From positions 544,627 to 608,626 of the forward strand of contig NZ_LNXS01000029.1 of the NCBI RefSeq assembly GCF_001467525.1: a DNA stretch of 64,000 bases, read 5' to 3'. The position numbers and the translations under genes are program-made. This stretch comes from Legionella anisa (GTDB lineage: Bacteria; Pseudomonadota; Gammaproteobacteria; Legionellales; Legionellaceae). Of this stretch, positions 1 to 9,245 are shown piece after piece. A model generated the notes under the pieces. The model saw only the letters and a list, made by a program, of their open reading frames with translations. It was not told the origin of the DNA and made no database searches. The stretch's first letter is position 1; each line of letters starts with the position of its first letter.

Positions 1-924
1 AAATTTAACTGCATTACCTAAAAGGTTTAATAAAATTCGATGAAGTTTTACTGTATCCGTAGTTATCCATTCAGGAGTAGTGCAATCAATACTCATTAAT
101 AAATCCAATTTTTTCAAAGTGATGGTTGGAAGCTCCAGATCGGCAATACTACGAATCAAATCATGGACATTGCAGGCTGTTTCATTGACTATGTTTTCTT
201 GTTGGCTTCCAGCGGCGATAATATCGAGCACTCCGTTAAGCAGTGCCAAGAGTTGTTCCCCGCTTATATTGATCATATGAGCGTATTCTTTTTCTTGATT
301 ATTTTGAACTTTTCGTTCAAGAATGCTGGACATACCGATAATCCCGCTTAAAGGGGTACGAATATCATGGCTCATATTACGGATGAATTCATCTTTGGCA
401 ATGTTCGCTGCTTCTGCTTTCTCTTTCGCTTCTTTGAGTTCGGATTCAACTTTTTTTAGATAAGTAATGTTAATCGTATTGCCAAGAATGCCAATAATTT
501 TTCCTGATTTGTCCAGAAAAGGTCTTTTAGTCGAAAGCAAAACTACTTCTTCACCTGATGGTAAAAGAGTGATTTCTTCGCGTGATAATTCAACATTCTT
601 TTCAATCACTTCAAGGTCATTCGCGCGATAAACATCAGCGGTTTGCTTACCGAATAGTTCGTAATCTGTTTTACCAAGAACTTCACTCTCATCGCATTTA
701 TGAATAAATTTCATATGATGAAGACTTTGAACACATCGTTGATTCACACCGGACCAAACACCCTTTAGATCTTTCCAGTAGACATCTCCAGGCAAGACAT
801 CAAGCAGATTTTTTAATTGGGCGTATTGTGCTTCCAGCTGATTCATTTTATTTTGTAACGTATTAATTGTTTTTTCTAAATCGGCTATCAAGTTCGCACT
901 GTTGGAAGTTTCATTTTTTCCCAT
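1..924 (-). CDS. PAS-domain sensor histidine kinase, partial (C-terminus outside the window)
   Basis: Read on the minus strand from an ATG at 924 to the window edge, about 308 residues. A short coiled coil (residues 15-40) leads into a PAS domain (about 42-155; begins LLDVLPGDVYWKDLKG), a helical linker rich in Lys/Glu/Ala, then a HisKA domain with the H-box NMSHDIRTPLSGIIGM (phospho-acceptor His186). The visible end reaches an N-box-like LLNLLGNAVKF, so the ATPase domain is cut by the edge. No membrane segment is seen, so this is probably a cytoplasmic kinase. The H-box HDIRTPLSGI resembles hybrid (ArcB-like) kinases, so a receiver domain may follow beyond the window. The signal sensed is unknown. 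Confidence 0.85.
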   Translation of the reverse strand, partial: MGKNETSNSANLIADLEKTINTLQNKMNQLEAQYAQLKNLLDVLPGDVYWKDLKGVWSGVNQRCVQSLHHMKFIHKCDESEVLGKTDYELFGKQTADVYRANDLEVIEKNVELSREEITLLPSGEEVVLLSTKRPFLDKSGKIIGILGNTINITYLKKVESELKEAKEKAEAANIAKDEFIRNMSHDIRTPLSGIIGMSSILERKVQNNQEKEYAHMINISGEQLLALLNGVLDIIAAGSQQENIVNETACNVHDLIRSIADLELPTITLKKLDLLMSIDCTTPEWITTDTVKLHRILLNLLGNAVKF

Positions 925-1077
925 TTTTTTCCATAATAAATTAAAATTCTTAATTTAGAGTATGTTGAACGCCCAAATCTAAAAAACATGAATTATCCTG
1001 TATTTTAAGACTGGGTCAATCGTGTTCACAGGCACAAAAACTAAAGAAATACCCTTTTATTTTTAAGCATAGCATAG

Positions 1078-1097
1078 GCTCTGTTTACAGACCCTAG
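1078..1097. repeat. collapsed remnant of the GGGTCTGTTTAC repeat
   Basis: CTCTGTTTACAGACCCTAG is the two outer ends of the MITE-like element (see 8811-8965) placed back to back with no interior. It lies between the sensor kinase and the aminotransferase promoter. Confidence 0.5.
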
Positions 1098-1161
1098 ATG
1101 GATGCAGGATTTTTATTGAATTAGTTGCACTTATAATCGATATCATGTTTTATTTGTATTC

Positions 1162-1170
1162 TGTTATAAT
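1162..1170 (+). promoter_or_regulatory. extended -10 promoter for the aminotransferase
   Basis: TGTTATAAT is a TGn extended -10 with a perfect TATAAT (1165-1170). There is no good -35 at normal spacing, as is usual for extended -10 promoters. It is 27 bases upstream of the ATG at 1198. Confidence 0.5.
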
Positions 1171-1197
1171 GTGTGAAATTGAGTATTTGGTAATACC

Positions 1198-2769
1198 ATG
1201 TTAACTCCTGACGGACATTGTGCTAAAAAAATTGAAAAAGTGATGCTGTTAGCATTATGGGCAAATACTCTAAGGGATGAAATTCAAGCTCAGGGTTTAA
1301 CCGATACAAAAAAATTGATATTTGCAGGTCTTGGAAAGCCAACCTATCCTATTAATTCAAATACCATTGCCTCTTATCTTTCATATTGGCAAAAGTTAGA
1401 TGATTTAACTAAAAAATGGAAAGTTGATCCGCACCAGGTTGAAGAGGATATTGCCATTGATTATGGAGATCCTCGAGGTGACTATGCGCCGCGAGCATTA
1501 ATGGCTGATATTATGTCGCGTTGGTATGAGACAGAAATTAAACCGGAAAACATATTGTTTACTGTGGGTGGTATTGGGGCTTTGCGCGTATTATTTGAAA
1601 CTTTTAATACGCATTTTGAAGAGGTTCCAGGATATCGAATTATTACTCCTTTTCCTTATTACAGTGTGTATTCCAACAACTCATTACATTGTTTGCATCC
1701 AATTCATGTGATGGACAAACCCGGATATAAACTCACGGCGCAAGCAACGAAAGAGAGTATTGAAGAGGCTTATGCTTTAGCTGAGATGGATCATGGTTGG
1801 CCTAAAGCCATATTAATTTGCAATCCATCAAATCCCCTGGGCAACATTATTGATGAAGACGAGTTAATAAAAATTGCTGAGGTTTTGCGTCAGTATCCTG
1901 ATTTGTACATCATTTTTGATGAAGCTTATACCGAGATGAGTTTTTCAGATACGCCTTCTTTTTTAAAAATTGCTCCTGATCTAAAACAGCGAGTGATTGT
2001 CTTACGCTCAGCAACCAAGGCTTTGTCTGCAGCGGGTGAGCGAATGGCTGTACTTTTAGTGTTCGAATCAAGTTTAATGAATGAAATGCTCAATAAAAAT
2101 ATAAGCTATTTCATTCATGCACCGCGCTCAGCGCAAGCTGCCTATGCACAAACCATGGCGAATTTTGGGACTGAAGAAAAAAATAATATAGCGGCCTTCT
2201 ATAAGAAAAAAGTGGATTATGTGGTTGCACGCTTAAAAAATATGGGTGCTGCAATGCCAGACCCCTTATATCGTGTAGAAGCTACTTTTTATGTTCTTGC
2301 TGATTTTAGTGATATGTTCGGTTTGCCTCTTCCTAAAGAGGCCGCGCGAGTTTTGCAGAAAACGGGTATTGTGGAGACGGATGAAGATCTCGCATATTAT
2401 TTGTTGTTTAAAGACAACCTGATGGTTTCCCCTTTATCTTATTTTGGCTTGTCAAAACATGATGGTTTTATGCGCATTACCTGTAGTGGTCAAGAGAATG
2501 AACTACGGGATCTAATGGATAGGCTTGAGAGAAGGTTATTTGAGTCAAGAAAAAATATAAAAAACTTTTTCCTAGAGCGCATTAATCAAAGGCTCCCGGA
2601 ATTAAAAAAAATAGATGTCCATATGTTTGATCTTATCTGTCAAAAACTGCAAGCAGGAAATAAGGACGAAGATACTTGTTTGAATTTAAAGTTAAAAAAT
2701 CAGGCATTAAGAAAAATTAATGATACTATCGTCGATTTTTTTGCAATCATGAAGTTGGAGGAGGTATAA
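1198..2769 (+). CDS. PLP-dependent aminotransferase, class I/II, with C-terminal extension
   Basis: 523 residues. The fold-type I aminotransferase core is clear: NPSNPLGN (substrate-binding Asn region), IIFDEAYTEM (Asp that contacts the PLP ring nitrogen) and SATKALSAAGERM (Schiff-base Lys in SxxK). The family is usually about 400 residues; here roughly 100 further residues after about 420 are helical and charged and match nothing I know. Aspartate or aromatic amino acids are likely substrates but the sequence does not decide. The ribosome-binding site is weak, and the start was chosen because it follows the extended -10 closely. Convergent with argD. Confidence 0.8.
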   Translation: MLTPDGHCAKKIEKVMLLALWANTLRDEIQAQGLTDTKKLIFAGLGKPTYPINSNTIASYLSYWQKLDDLTKKWKVDPHQVEEDIAIDYGDPRGDYAPRALMADIMSRWYETEIKPENILFTVGGIGALRVLFETFNTHFEEVPGYRIITPFPYYSVYSNNSLHCLHPIHVMDKPGYKLTAQATKESIEEAYALAEMDHGWPKAILICNPSNPLGNIIDEDELIKIAEVLRQYPDLYIIFDEAYTEMSFSDTPSFLKIAPDLKQRVIVLRSATKALSAAGERMAVLLVFESSLMNEMLNKNISYFIHAPRSAQAAYAQTMANFGTEEKNNIAAFYKKKVDYVVARLKNMGAAMPDPLYRVEATFYVLADFSDMFGLPLPKEAARVLQKTGIVETDEDLAYYLLFKDNLMVSPLSYFGLSKHDGFMRITCSGQENELRDLMDRLERRLFESRKNIKNFFLERINQRLPELKKIDVHMFDLICQKLQAGNKDEDTCLNLKLKNQALRKINDTIVDFFAIMKLEEV

Positions 2770-2800
2770 CCCGGGTTTCGCTGCGCTGCACCCAGGCTAC
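2770..2800. repeat. half copy of the CCTGGGTGCAGC palindromic repeat
   Basis: Only the right arm is present (CCCGGGTTTCGCTGCG ... CCCAGGCTAC). It lies between two convergent genes, 1 base after the aminotransferase stop codon. Confidence 0.75.
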
Positions 2801-2819
2801 GTTTAGGACTATGAAAAGA

Positions 2820-3989
2820 TTAACCCTGAATAAATTGCTTAATTGTAAGTGTTAACCGGCTAACTAATTCATCAATTTCTTCTTCATTAATGATCAGGGG
2901 TGGTAACAGCCTTACCACAGTATCTGCAGTAACGTTAAAGAGTATACCGTTAGAAAGTCCCAGTAAGCGAGCATCATTAGCGGGCCGGTCCAATTCAATA
3001 CCAATCATGTAGCCCTTTCCTCGAATCCCTTTTACACCAGGATGCTCCCCGAGATTTTTGATTAATTTCTCCATTAAAAGGCCACTATTCTTTGTGACTT
3101 TTTCACAAATTTTGTCACGTTCTATAACTTCCAATACAGTTAGAGCTGTAGCACAAGCCAAGGGATTGCCGCCAAAAGTTGATCCATGATTCCCAGGTTT
3201 AAATAAATCGGTTGCCCTTTTACTCATCAGGCAAGCACCTATAGGAACACCATTGCCCAAACCTTTAGCTGTAGTAACCACATCAGGCTGAATGTCATAG
3301 TGCATATAGGTAAAAAGTTTTCCTGTACGACCGTTTCCTGTTTGGATTTCATCCAGAATAAGCATCCAGTCATGTTGCTCACAAAGTTTGGTCAGGGAAC
3401 GCAGATAACTTTCTTCTGCTGCGTGAATTCCACCCTCTCCCTGAATTGGTTCAAGCATAATCGCAACAACATCTTCTCTATTCGCTGCAATAGTATGAAT
3501 TGCGTCCAAATCATTAAATGGAGCGCGGATGAAGCCTGGCACCAAGGGTTCATATCCTGCTTGTACTTTTCGACTTCCCGATGCGGTTAAGGTTGCCATG
3601 GTACGACCATGAAAGGCTCTTTCCATAACAATAATTGAAGGCGTTTCAATTCCTTTTTTATGACCAAAAAGACGGGTCAACTTAATTGCTGCTTCATTGG
3701 CCTCAGCGCCTGAATTAGCAAAAAAAGCCTGCTCCATACCCGCCATGGTTGTCAGTTTTTCAGCAAGTAATTCTTGTTGTTTGATGTGAAAGGTGTTTGA
3801 TGTATGGATTAGCTTGGCAGCTTGTTGTTGTATGGTTTTTGTCACATCCGGATGAGCGTGTCCTAATCCACACACTGCTATCCCACTTAAACCATCAAGA
3901 TAGGCCTTGCCTTGCTCGTCATACAACCAAATTCCTTCTCCATGTGTAAAAGTTATTGGCATAGGATTGTAACTTGTAATTAAAGCCAT
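2820..3989 (-). CDS. argD: acetylornithine aminotransferase
   Basis: 389 residues from the ATG at 3989, which has AAGGAA 9 bases upstream; an upstream in-frame extension to 4076 reads through a hairpin-rich stretch and is not used. Class III aminotransferase: GIAVCGLGHAHP near the N-terminus, FFANSGAEANEAAIKL (phosphate loop), LILDEIQTGNGRTG (PLP-binding Asp) and TTAKGLGNGVPIG (Schiff-base Lys), then HGSTFGGNPLA. It converts N-acetylglutamate semialdehyde to N-acetylornithine in arginine synthesis, and enzymes of this family often also serve in lysine synthesis. It is not next to other arg genes. Divided from sodB by about 140 bases. Confidence 0.9.
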   Translation of the reverse strand: MALITSYNPMPITFTHGEGIWLYDEQGKAYLDGLSGIAVCGLGHAHPDVTKTIQQQAAKLIHTSNTFHIKQQELLAEKLTTMAGMEQAFFANSGAEANEAAIKLTRLFGHKKGIETPSIIVMERAFHGRTMATLTASGSRKVQAGYEPLVPGFIRAPFNDLDAIHTIAANREDVVAIMLEPIQGEGGIHAAEESYLRSLTKLCEQHDWMLILDEIQTGNGRTGKLFTYMHYDIQPDVVTTAKGLGNGVPIGACLMSKRATDLFKPGNHGSTFGGNPLACATALTVLEVIERDKICEKVTKNSGLLMEKLIKNLGEHPGVKGIRGKGYMIGIELDRPANDARLLGLSNGILFNVTADTVVRLLPPLIINEEEIDELVSRLTLTIKQFIQG

Positions 3990-4130
3990 AATGTTTTCCT
4001 TAAAACTGAAGGAGCTCCACTCAAAAAATACCTCTCCTTCTAATGGAGAGATAGGGGGTGGCCACATTATAGCCATAACTTTCTTTGCTACGCTATATGA
4101 GCGGAGAAATCCTCAGTAAAAAGAATTATT

Positions 4131-4709
4131 TTATTTCATATTGCTGGCTGCAAAATCCCAATTTACCAATTTCCAAAATGCAGAGATATAGTCAGGGCGT
4201 GCATTACGATAATCAATATAATAAGCGTGCTCCCATACATCACAAGTCAATAGTGCATTTAAGTCTTCAGTCATTGGAGTACCCGCATTGCTGGTGCTGA
4301 TTATTTTTAAAGCACCTGTCTTATCCTGAACAAGCCAAGCCCAACCTGAACCAAAAGTAGATATTGCAGTTTGGGTAAATTGTTCTTTAAATTCGCTAAA
4401 TGATCCAAAATGTTTGTTAATTGCGTCAGCTAATTTGCCTTTGGGCTCGCCGCCACCATTAGGACTGAGGCAGTGCCAGTAAAAGGTATGATTCCAAACT
4501 TGTGCGGCATTATTAAACATTCCGCCTTTGGATTTTTTAATAATCTCTTCCAGGTCCATGGATTCAAATTCGGTTCCAGGAATTAATTTATTTAAATTGT
4601 TAACGTAGGTCTGATGATGCTTGCCATAATGATACTCTAGTGTTTCACTAGAAATGTGGGGTTCTAATGCATTTTTAGCGTATGGTAACTCAGGCAGTGT
4701 AAATGTCAT
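4131..4709 (-). CDS. sodB: iron superoxide dismutase
   Basis: 192 residues, full length. Metal ligands are visible at His27, His74, Asp157 and His161, with Gln70 (NNAAQVWNH) placed as in Fe-type rather than Mn-type enzymes. No signal peptide, so cytoplasmic. It turns superoxide into hydrogen peroxide and oxygen. TAGGAGATTAGG just before the ATG holds the ribosome-binding site. Transcribed away from grxD-ahpC, so the three form a divergent oxidative-stress cluster. Confidence 0.97.
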   Translation of the reverse strand: MTFTLPELPYAKNALEPHISSETLEYHYGKHHQTYVNNLNKLIPGTEFESMDLEEIIKKSKGGMFNNAAQVWNHTFYWHCLSPNGGGEPKGKLADAINKHFGSFSEFKEQFTQTAISTFGSGWAWLVQDKTGALKIISTSNAGTPMTEDLNALLTCDVWEHAYYIDYRNARPDYISAFWKLVNWDFAASNMK

Positions 4710-4962
4710 CCTAATCTCCTATTATTTTATTTTGTGGGGTAAGTTTAGCAGGAAGGACATGATATTCAATGAAGAATCCATAATACTCATACTAAAAAAG
4801 CAATTTTGCTGAGGGAAACCACAGGATCACTGCAATAAAAATCCATGTTTGTACTTAAGAGAATAATCTTTTAGCTGTAATTTTGCCTATTATTAGATCA
4901 AATGGGGCATAAGTTGGCTTTTAGACTCAGATCTGCTAATCTATTATGCTAAAATTTATTGG

Positions 4963-4991
4963 TTGCGGGCTTTACAGGTTTTCGCGATAAT
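4963..4991 (+). promoter_or_regulatory. probable promoter of grxD
   Basis: TTGCGG (4963-4968), 17-base spacer, GATAAT (4986-4991). It lies 35 bases before the grxD start. The rest of the 317-base sodB-grxD gap is AT-rich with no other feature seen. Confidence 0.4.
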
Positions 4992-5026
4992 GAGTGATAA
5001 TTAATTTATTATTTTAAGGTGTGTGA

Positions 5027-5344
5027 GTGGATACTTTAGAAAAGATTAAAAAGCAAATAGCAGAAAATGCCATTCTGCTTTATATGAAAGGCACGCCGAA
5101 GATGCCGCAATGTGGGTTTTCTGCACGTGCAGTGCAATGCATAGAATCTTGTGGCGTAGATTTTGCCTATGTAGATGTTCTTGCTAATCCTGATATTCGC
5201 CAAACATTACCCCAGTATTCTGATTGGCCTACTTTTCCGCAGCTCTATGTGAAAGGAGAGTTAATCGGGGGTTCTGATATCATTGCTGAATTATTCCAGC
5301 AAGGTGAGTTAGAAACGATGCTGCGTGATGCGATTGCCGCATAA
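5027..5344 (+). CDS. grxD: monothiol glutaredoxin (Grx4 type)
   Basis: 105 residues from a GTG start with AAGGTG just upstream. The active site is PQCGFS (single Cys, CGFS class), followed by the conserved DWPTFPQLYVKGELIGG glutathione-binding part. CGFS glutaredoxins bind and pass on [2Fe-2S] clusters, often with BolA proteins. 49 bases separate it from ahpC on the same strand, and co-transcription is likely. Confidence 0.95.
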   Translation: MDTLEKIKKQIAENAILLYMKGTPKMPQCGFSARAVQCIESCGVDFAYVDVLANPDIRQTLPQYSDWPTFPQLYVKGELIGGSDIIAELFQQGELETMLRDAIAA

Positions 5345-5393
5345 TATAATGAGTTAATATCATAATAATAACTATAATGATGGAGATCATAGA

Positions 5394-5999
5394 ATGAGTG
5401 TATTAGTGGGACGAAAAGCTCCTGATTTTACCGTTGCAGCGGTTATGCCAAATGGTGAAATTATGGATAAGTTTAATTTACACGAGCACATAAAAGGTAA
5501 ATATGGTCTCGTATTTTTTTATCCTCTAGATTTTACTTTTGTATGTCCCTCTGAGTTGATCGCTTTAGATCATCGCATTGATGAATTCAAAAGTCGTAAC
5601 GTTGAAGTGGTTACTGTTTCTATTGATTCACACTTTACTCACAATGCCTACAGATGTACTCCAATTAATAAGGGTGGTATTGGTCCTGTTCGCTATACTA
5701 TGGCGGCCGATCTGACTCATAGTATTTGTCAATCCTATGGAGTCGAGCATCCAGCTGCAGGTGTTGCATTCCGTGGCGCATTCATTATTGATACCAATGG
5801 TGTAGTTCGTTCACAAATTGTTAATGACTTGCCTATAGGCCGTAACATGGACGAAATTTTAAGAATTATTGATGCAGTTCAGCACTTTGAAGAAAATGGC
5901 GAGGTTTGTCCTGCTGGTTGGGAAAAAGGTAAAGCGGGAATGAAGGCATCTACAGAAGGTGTTGCTGCTTACCTATCAGAACATTCTGACGCATTGTAA
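5394..5999 (+). CDS. ahpC: typical 2-Cys peroxiredoxin (AhpC/Prx1 family)
   Basis: 201 residues. The peroxidatic Cys51 is in DFTFVCPSE and the resolving Cys172 in GEVCPAGW, as in typical 2-Cys enzymes that reduce peroxides as homodimers. There is no ahpF or ahpD next to it, so the electron donor is probably thioredoxin or another cytoplasmic thiol system. TGGAGATC before the ATG is the ribosome-binding site. The position beside grxD and sodB fits a peroxide/superoxide defence cluster. Confidence 0.93.
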   Translation: MSVLVGRKAPDFTVAAVMPNGEIMDKFNLHEHIKGKYGLVFFYPLDFTFVCPSELIALDHRIDEFKSRNVEVVTVSIDSHFTHNAYRCTPINKGGIGPVRYTMAADLTHSICQSYGVEHPAAGVAFRGAFIIDTNGVVRSQIVNDLPIGRNMDEILRIIDAVQHFEENGEVCPAGWEKGKAGMKASTEGVAAYLSEHSDAL

Positions 6000-6011
6000 A
6001 ATTTAGCAACA

Positions 6012-6085
6012 GGTCACCGGTAGCCCGGGTGCAGCGGCAGCGAAACCCGGGTTCCGCTGCCGCTGCACCGAGGCTACCGGTGACC
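6012..6085. repeat. CCTGGGTGCAGC palindromic repeat, full copy
   Basis: A near-perfect palindrome between the convergent ahpC and rnt genes. The arms read GGTCACCGGTAGCC ... GGCTACCGGTGACC, longer than in other copies, and the inner arm carries CGGCAGCG paired with CGCTGCCG. It may act as a two-way terminator. Confidence 0.85.
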
Positions 6086-6112
6086 CATGTTGCCTCTCGG
6101 CGATATCTAAAA

Positions 6113-6742
6113 CTAAGTATTTTCCTGCATAGTTTTCCACATGTTGGCCATATGACAAAATAAATCGGCGGTTTTTTCTGCGTCATAAATGGCGGAATGT
6201 GCTTCCTGAGCGTTAAAAGGAATTCCTGCTGCTTGCGCTGCTTTGGCTAATACAGTTTGCCCATATAAAAATCCACCTAATGTTGCTGTATCAAAGCAGG
6301 TAAACGCATGAAATGGGGATTTGATTCCAGTTCGTTTTATTGCTTCTTTGATAAACAATAAATCAAACCATGCATTATGGCCGACCAAAACAGCACGCTG
6401 ACATTGAGTTTTTTTAAGTGCAGCAAAAATGGGACGAAACAAATTTTCCAAAGCATTTTTTTCATCTAAAGCAAAACGCAGTGGCTGGTAAGGATCAATT
6501 TGATTGAACTCCAGAGACTTTTGATCCAGCTCAGCTCCAGGAAAGGGCAAAATATGTTCGAAATGACTTTCTCCGCGATAAAGATTACCTTGTTTATCCA
6601 TAAAAATTAATACAATGCACATTTCTAGTAATGCATTTTTATAAGGATCTACGCCCGCAGTTTCTACATCAACTACGACAGGTAAAAAACCACGAAATCG
6701 TTCTCTTAAATTCATATAAAATAAATTATCGTGCAGACTCAT
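6113..6742 (-). CDS. rnt: ribonuclease T
   Basis: 209 residues from the ATG at 6742, which overlaps the 3' end of pyrC by 17 bases; a longer frame begins inside pyrC. The DEDDh exonuclease motifs are all present: VDVETAG (Exo I), HNAWFDLLF (Exo II) and HSAIYDAEKTADLF (Exo III). It trims the 3' ends of tRNA and other stable RNAs. The overlap with pyrC suggests translational coupling in a pyrC-rnt operon. Confidence 0.93.
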   Translation of the reverse strand: MSLHDNLFYMNLRERFRGFLPVVVDVETAGVDPYKNALLEMCIVLIFMDKQGNLYRGESHFEHILPFPGAELDQKSLEFNQIDPYQPLRFALDEKNALENLFRPIFAALKKTQCQRAVLVGHNAWFDLLFIKEAIKRTGIKSPFHAFTCFDTATLGGFLYGQTVLAKAAQAAGIPFNAQEAHSAIYDAEKTADLFCHMANMWKTMQENT

Positions 6743-7763
6743 GAACGCTCCATTGAATGATTTCACCCGCAGCGATTGGAACAACGTGATTAGCGCCTAA
6801 CGGCAGGAAGTTAGGTATCGTTTGTGGGGATTTAATTAATTCAATGCGTTGCTGATTGATGGGTAGCTGATAGAACTCCGCACCAAAATGACTGAGAAAA
6901 TGGTTGAGTTGTTTTAATTGATTCAATTCATCAAATACTTGTGTATATAAAGCAAGCGCGAATGGTGCGGAATAAATTCCGGCACAGCCACAGGCACTTT
7001 CTTTTGTACTTACGATATGAGGTGCGCTATCTGTTCCGGCAAAAAACTTTGGATTACCGCTGCAAGCAGCATGTTGTAACGCTTTTTGATCTTTCTCATG
7101 CTTTAAAATAGGTAGACAATAATAATGAGGTCTAAGCCCGCCAACGAGTAATTTATTGCGATTATACAATAAATGATGGGGGGTAATTGTTGCCGCAACT
7201 GTTGCGGGGGCTTCTGCAACATATTCGACTGCAGATTGCGTTGATATATGTTCAAGAACTATTCTTAGCTTGGGAAAGTTTGTGACGATTGGTTTTAAAT
7301 ACTCATCAATAAATAAGGATTCGCGTTCAAAAATATCGCTATGTGTCACTTCTCCATGAATTTGGAGTACTAGGTTGTTATTTTGTAATACTTCAAAAAG
7401 GGGATAAAGATCTTTTAGCGATTTTGCGCCAGCTTCAGAGTTAGTTGTTGCGCCGGCTGGATAAAGTTTTGCTCCAAGAATATAAGAGGTATTTGCTGCT
7501 TGATGTAATTCTTCGGCGCTTACAGAATCATTTAAGTAAAAAGTCATATAGGGTTCAAAAGTATTGCCTTTGGGTAATGCAGTTAGAATCCTATTTCTGT
7601 ACTCATTAATGGATGCTAATGTTGTTAGCGCTGGTTTAAGATTCGGCATCACTAATGCACGAGCAAAATGTTGTGCGCTGTCTGCCACCGTATGTTGTAA
7701 CATCTCATTATCCCTAAGATGGACATGCCAATCATCGGGGCGATTAATCATTAGCGTTTGCAT
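6726..7763 (-). CDS. pyrC: dihydroorotase
   Basis: 345 residues from the ATG at 7763 (CAGGAA 8 bases upstream), the usual length of the E. coli-type enzyme. Zinc and active-site residues are visible: DDWHVHLRD (HxH), GAKLYPAG (carboxylated Lys), QIHGE, LEHIST and FAGTDSAPH (catalytic Asp). It closes carbamoyl-aspartate to dihydroorotate in pyrimidine synthesis. It starts 69 bases from motY, which is read the other way. Confidence 0.95.
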   Translation of the reverse strand: MQTLMINRPDDWHVHLRDNEMLQHTVADSAQHFARALVMPNLKPALTTLASINEYRNRILTALPKGNTFEPYMTFYLNDSVSAEELHQAANTSYILGAKLYPAGATTNSEAGAKSLKDLYPLFEVLQNNNLVLQIHGEVTHSDIFERESLFIDEYLKPIVTNFPKLRIVLEHISTQSAVEYVAEAPATVAATITPHHLLYNRNKLLVGGLRPHYYCLPILKHEKDQKALQHAACSGNPKFFAGTDSAPHIVSTKESACGCAGIYSAPFALALYTQVFDELNQLKQLNHFLSHFGAEFYQLPINQQRIELIKSPQTIPNFLPLGANHVVPIAAGEIIQWSVHESAR

Positions 7764-7832
7764 AATAAAGATTCCTGCATTTTTGCCGATAGCTAAGAAT
7801 AACATGAAATAAGCCGCAGGAATGAATAAAAG

Positions 7833-8714
7833 ATGGCATTTGTGGATCAGAAAGGACAATTTATAGCATGTATTGCGTTGAGTGCAGTACTTACAATGGA
7901 CACAGGATACACAATGACCCAAGTTCATTTTGCAAATCCATTGGGTGCAAAAGGGTGGCGTGTAAGCCGTAACCTAATTCGTTGTGGGCTATCACTTACC
8001 ATTCCTAATTATGGTATTGCATATTTCGAACAGTATGCAGCAAAACCACCGCATTTTATTCTACGTACATGGGATGAGGTACAACAATTTTTACCTGCAA
8101 AAATTATTGTAAAAACTCCCAACTGGAAAGCTGAAAAGCCTCCTATTCTAGTAGGCCAACTCATGGTCAAGCCAGGGGAGTATGGGATTTATCTAAGACG
8201 GGATGGTGCTTTAAAATTACTTACTTTTCTATCTCAAGGCTATGAACCAAGTTTCATTTATCGTGGGGAAACGGGATTTAATACAATGGTTTCATTGTCA
8301 CCGGTTGGTTTTCAAAAGCCTTATTCTCGCTATCAAGAATGCCTTGGAAGTTTATTACCATTTGGTTATGAACAAGTTAGAGAAAGTATATTTCATTATA
8401 AAGAAGATAGCAGAGAATTAACTGATAAAGATAAAGAACAATTACGTCGTATTGCTCGATATGTAGATGCAGATGTTCAAATACAAGAAATACGGGTTGT
8501 TGGTTATGCTGATGCTAATGGCCGCAAAGGCTATAACAATGCGATATCTGAAGAAAGAGCGCGAATTGTTCAAAAATATTTACTAAGTCTCGGTGTACCT
8601 GAAGAAAAACTTTCTGTAACCTGGGTCGGTGAACTCTATCCTGTTGCTAGAAACGATACTGATGTAGGTCGGGCTGCAAATCGAAGAGTAGTGATTACAT
8701 TAATAAAAAGATAG
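7833..8714 (+). CDS. motY: MotY-like flagellar T-ring protein (OmpA-domain)
   Basis: 293 residues, the same length as Vibrio MotY as I remember it. The N-terminal half has the MotY-type IRCGLSLTIPNYG and later KPYSRYQECLGSLLPFGY; the C-terminal part (about 190-293) is an OmpA-like peptidoglycan-binding domain (ADANGRKGYNNAISEERA, RAANRRVVI). The N-terminus is a poor but plausible signal peptide (IACIALSAVLT). In Vibrio, MotX and MotY form the periplasmic T ring needed by sodium-driven stators. The exact start is uncertain. No flagellar gene lies beside it. Confidence 0.8.
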   Translation: MAFVDQKGQFIACIALSAVLTMDTGYTMTQVHFANPLGAKGWRVSRNLIRCGLSLTIPNYGIAYFEQYAAKPPHFILRTWDEVQQFLPAKIIVKTPNWKAEKPPILVGQLMVKPGEYGIYLRRDGALKLLTFLSQGYEPSFIYRGETGFNTMVSLSPVGFQKPYSRYQECLGSLLPFGYEQVRESIFHYKEDSRELTDKDKEQLRRIARYVDADVQIQEIRVVGYADANGRKGYNNAISEERARIVQKYLLSLGVPEEKLSVTWVGELYPVARNDTDVGRAANRRVVITLIKR

Positions 8715-8810
8715 AGCGTAATTAAAGTAATGGAAGCGTTCTACGATTCATTAAAGCTTAAAAGAAGTTGTAAGTTTTAATAGATATTTAATGTTACTTC
8801 TCAGAGCATA

Positions 8811-8965
8811 TTAGGGGCTGTTTACATTTCTACTATCTTGGCCAAACTGTCCTGATTTTCTGCGCTGCTATGCGCACATACCTTATGTATGCTGCGCTTC
8901 GGTACTCGAAAAATCAGGCCATTTTGACTCAAGCTAGCGAAATGTAAGGCAGACCCTATTCTTAC
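8811..8965. mobile_element. MITE-like repeat with terminal inverted repeats, near-full copy
   Basis: About 150 bases. The left end AGGGGCTGTTTACATTTC and the right end GAAATGTAAGGCAGACCCTA are imperfect inverted repeats of each other. The interior has CTTCGGTACTCGAAAAATCA and further inner pairing (CCTGATTTT ... AAAATCAGG), so the whole unit can fold. It has no coding capacity. A second copy in inverse orientation is cut at the window end (63925-64000), and remnants are listed elsewhere. Confidence 0.65.
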
Positions 8966-9104
8966 ACATCCAAAGAGCAGTGCCCACAAAACGTTTTTTC
9001 GCACGCTTAAATCAAAAGAATCGCCATCCTGCTCAAAAAAAATATTCATCGTACAAAAAAGGCATATCTATTTGAAAAATATTAATTTTTTTTTGCAAAA
9101 TTTC

Positions 9105-9132
9105 TTGACTTATTCTATTCCACTGCTAATAC
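9105..9132 (+). promoter_or_regulatory. promoter of the first MOMP gene
   Basis: TTGACT (9105-9110), 16-base spacer, TAATAC (9127-9132). A poly-T tract sits just upstream. The predicted leader of about 105 bases ends in GTGGAGACATAAGC before the ATG. Confidence 0.55.
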
Positions 9133-9245
9133 TCACACTGTTGCATGCATCGACCCTGAAGCGACGAAGGCATGCTAATGACAACTCCTAGTAGAGAGTT
9201 ATCAATTAAAGAGGAACTAATAATAATTTATGTGGAGACATAAGC

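Noticed and set aside
3300..3590. Plus-strand open frame within argD
   Set aside because: Argument for argD is strong on the opposite strand and the frame has no motif.
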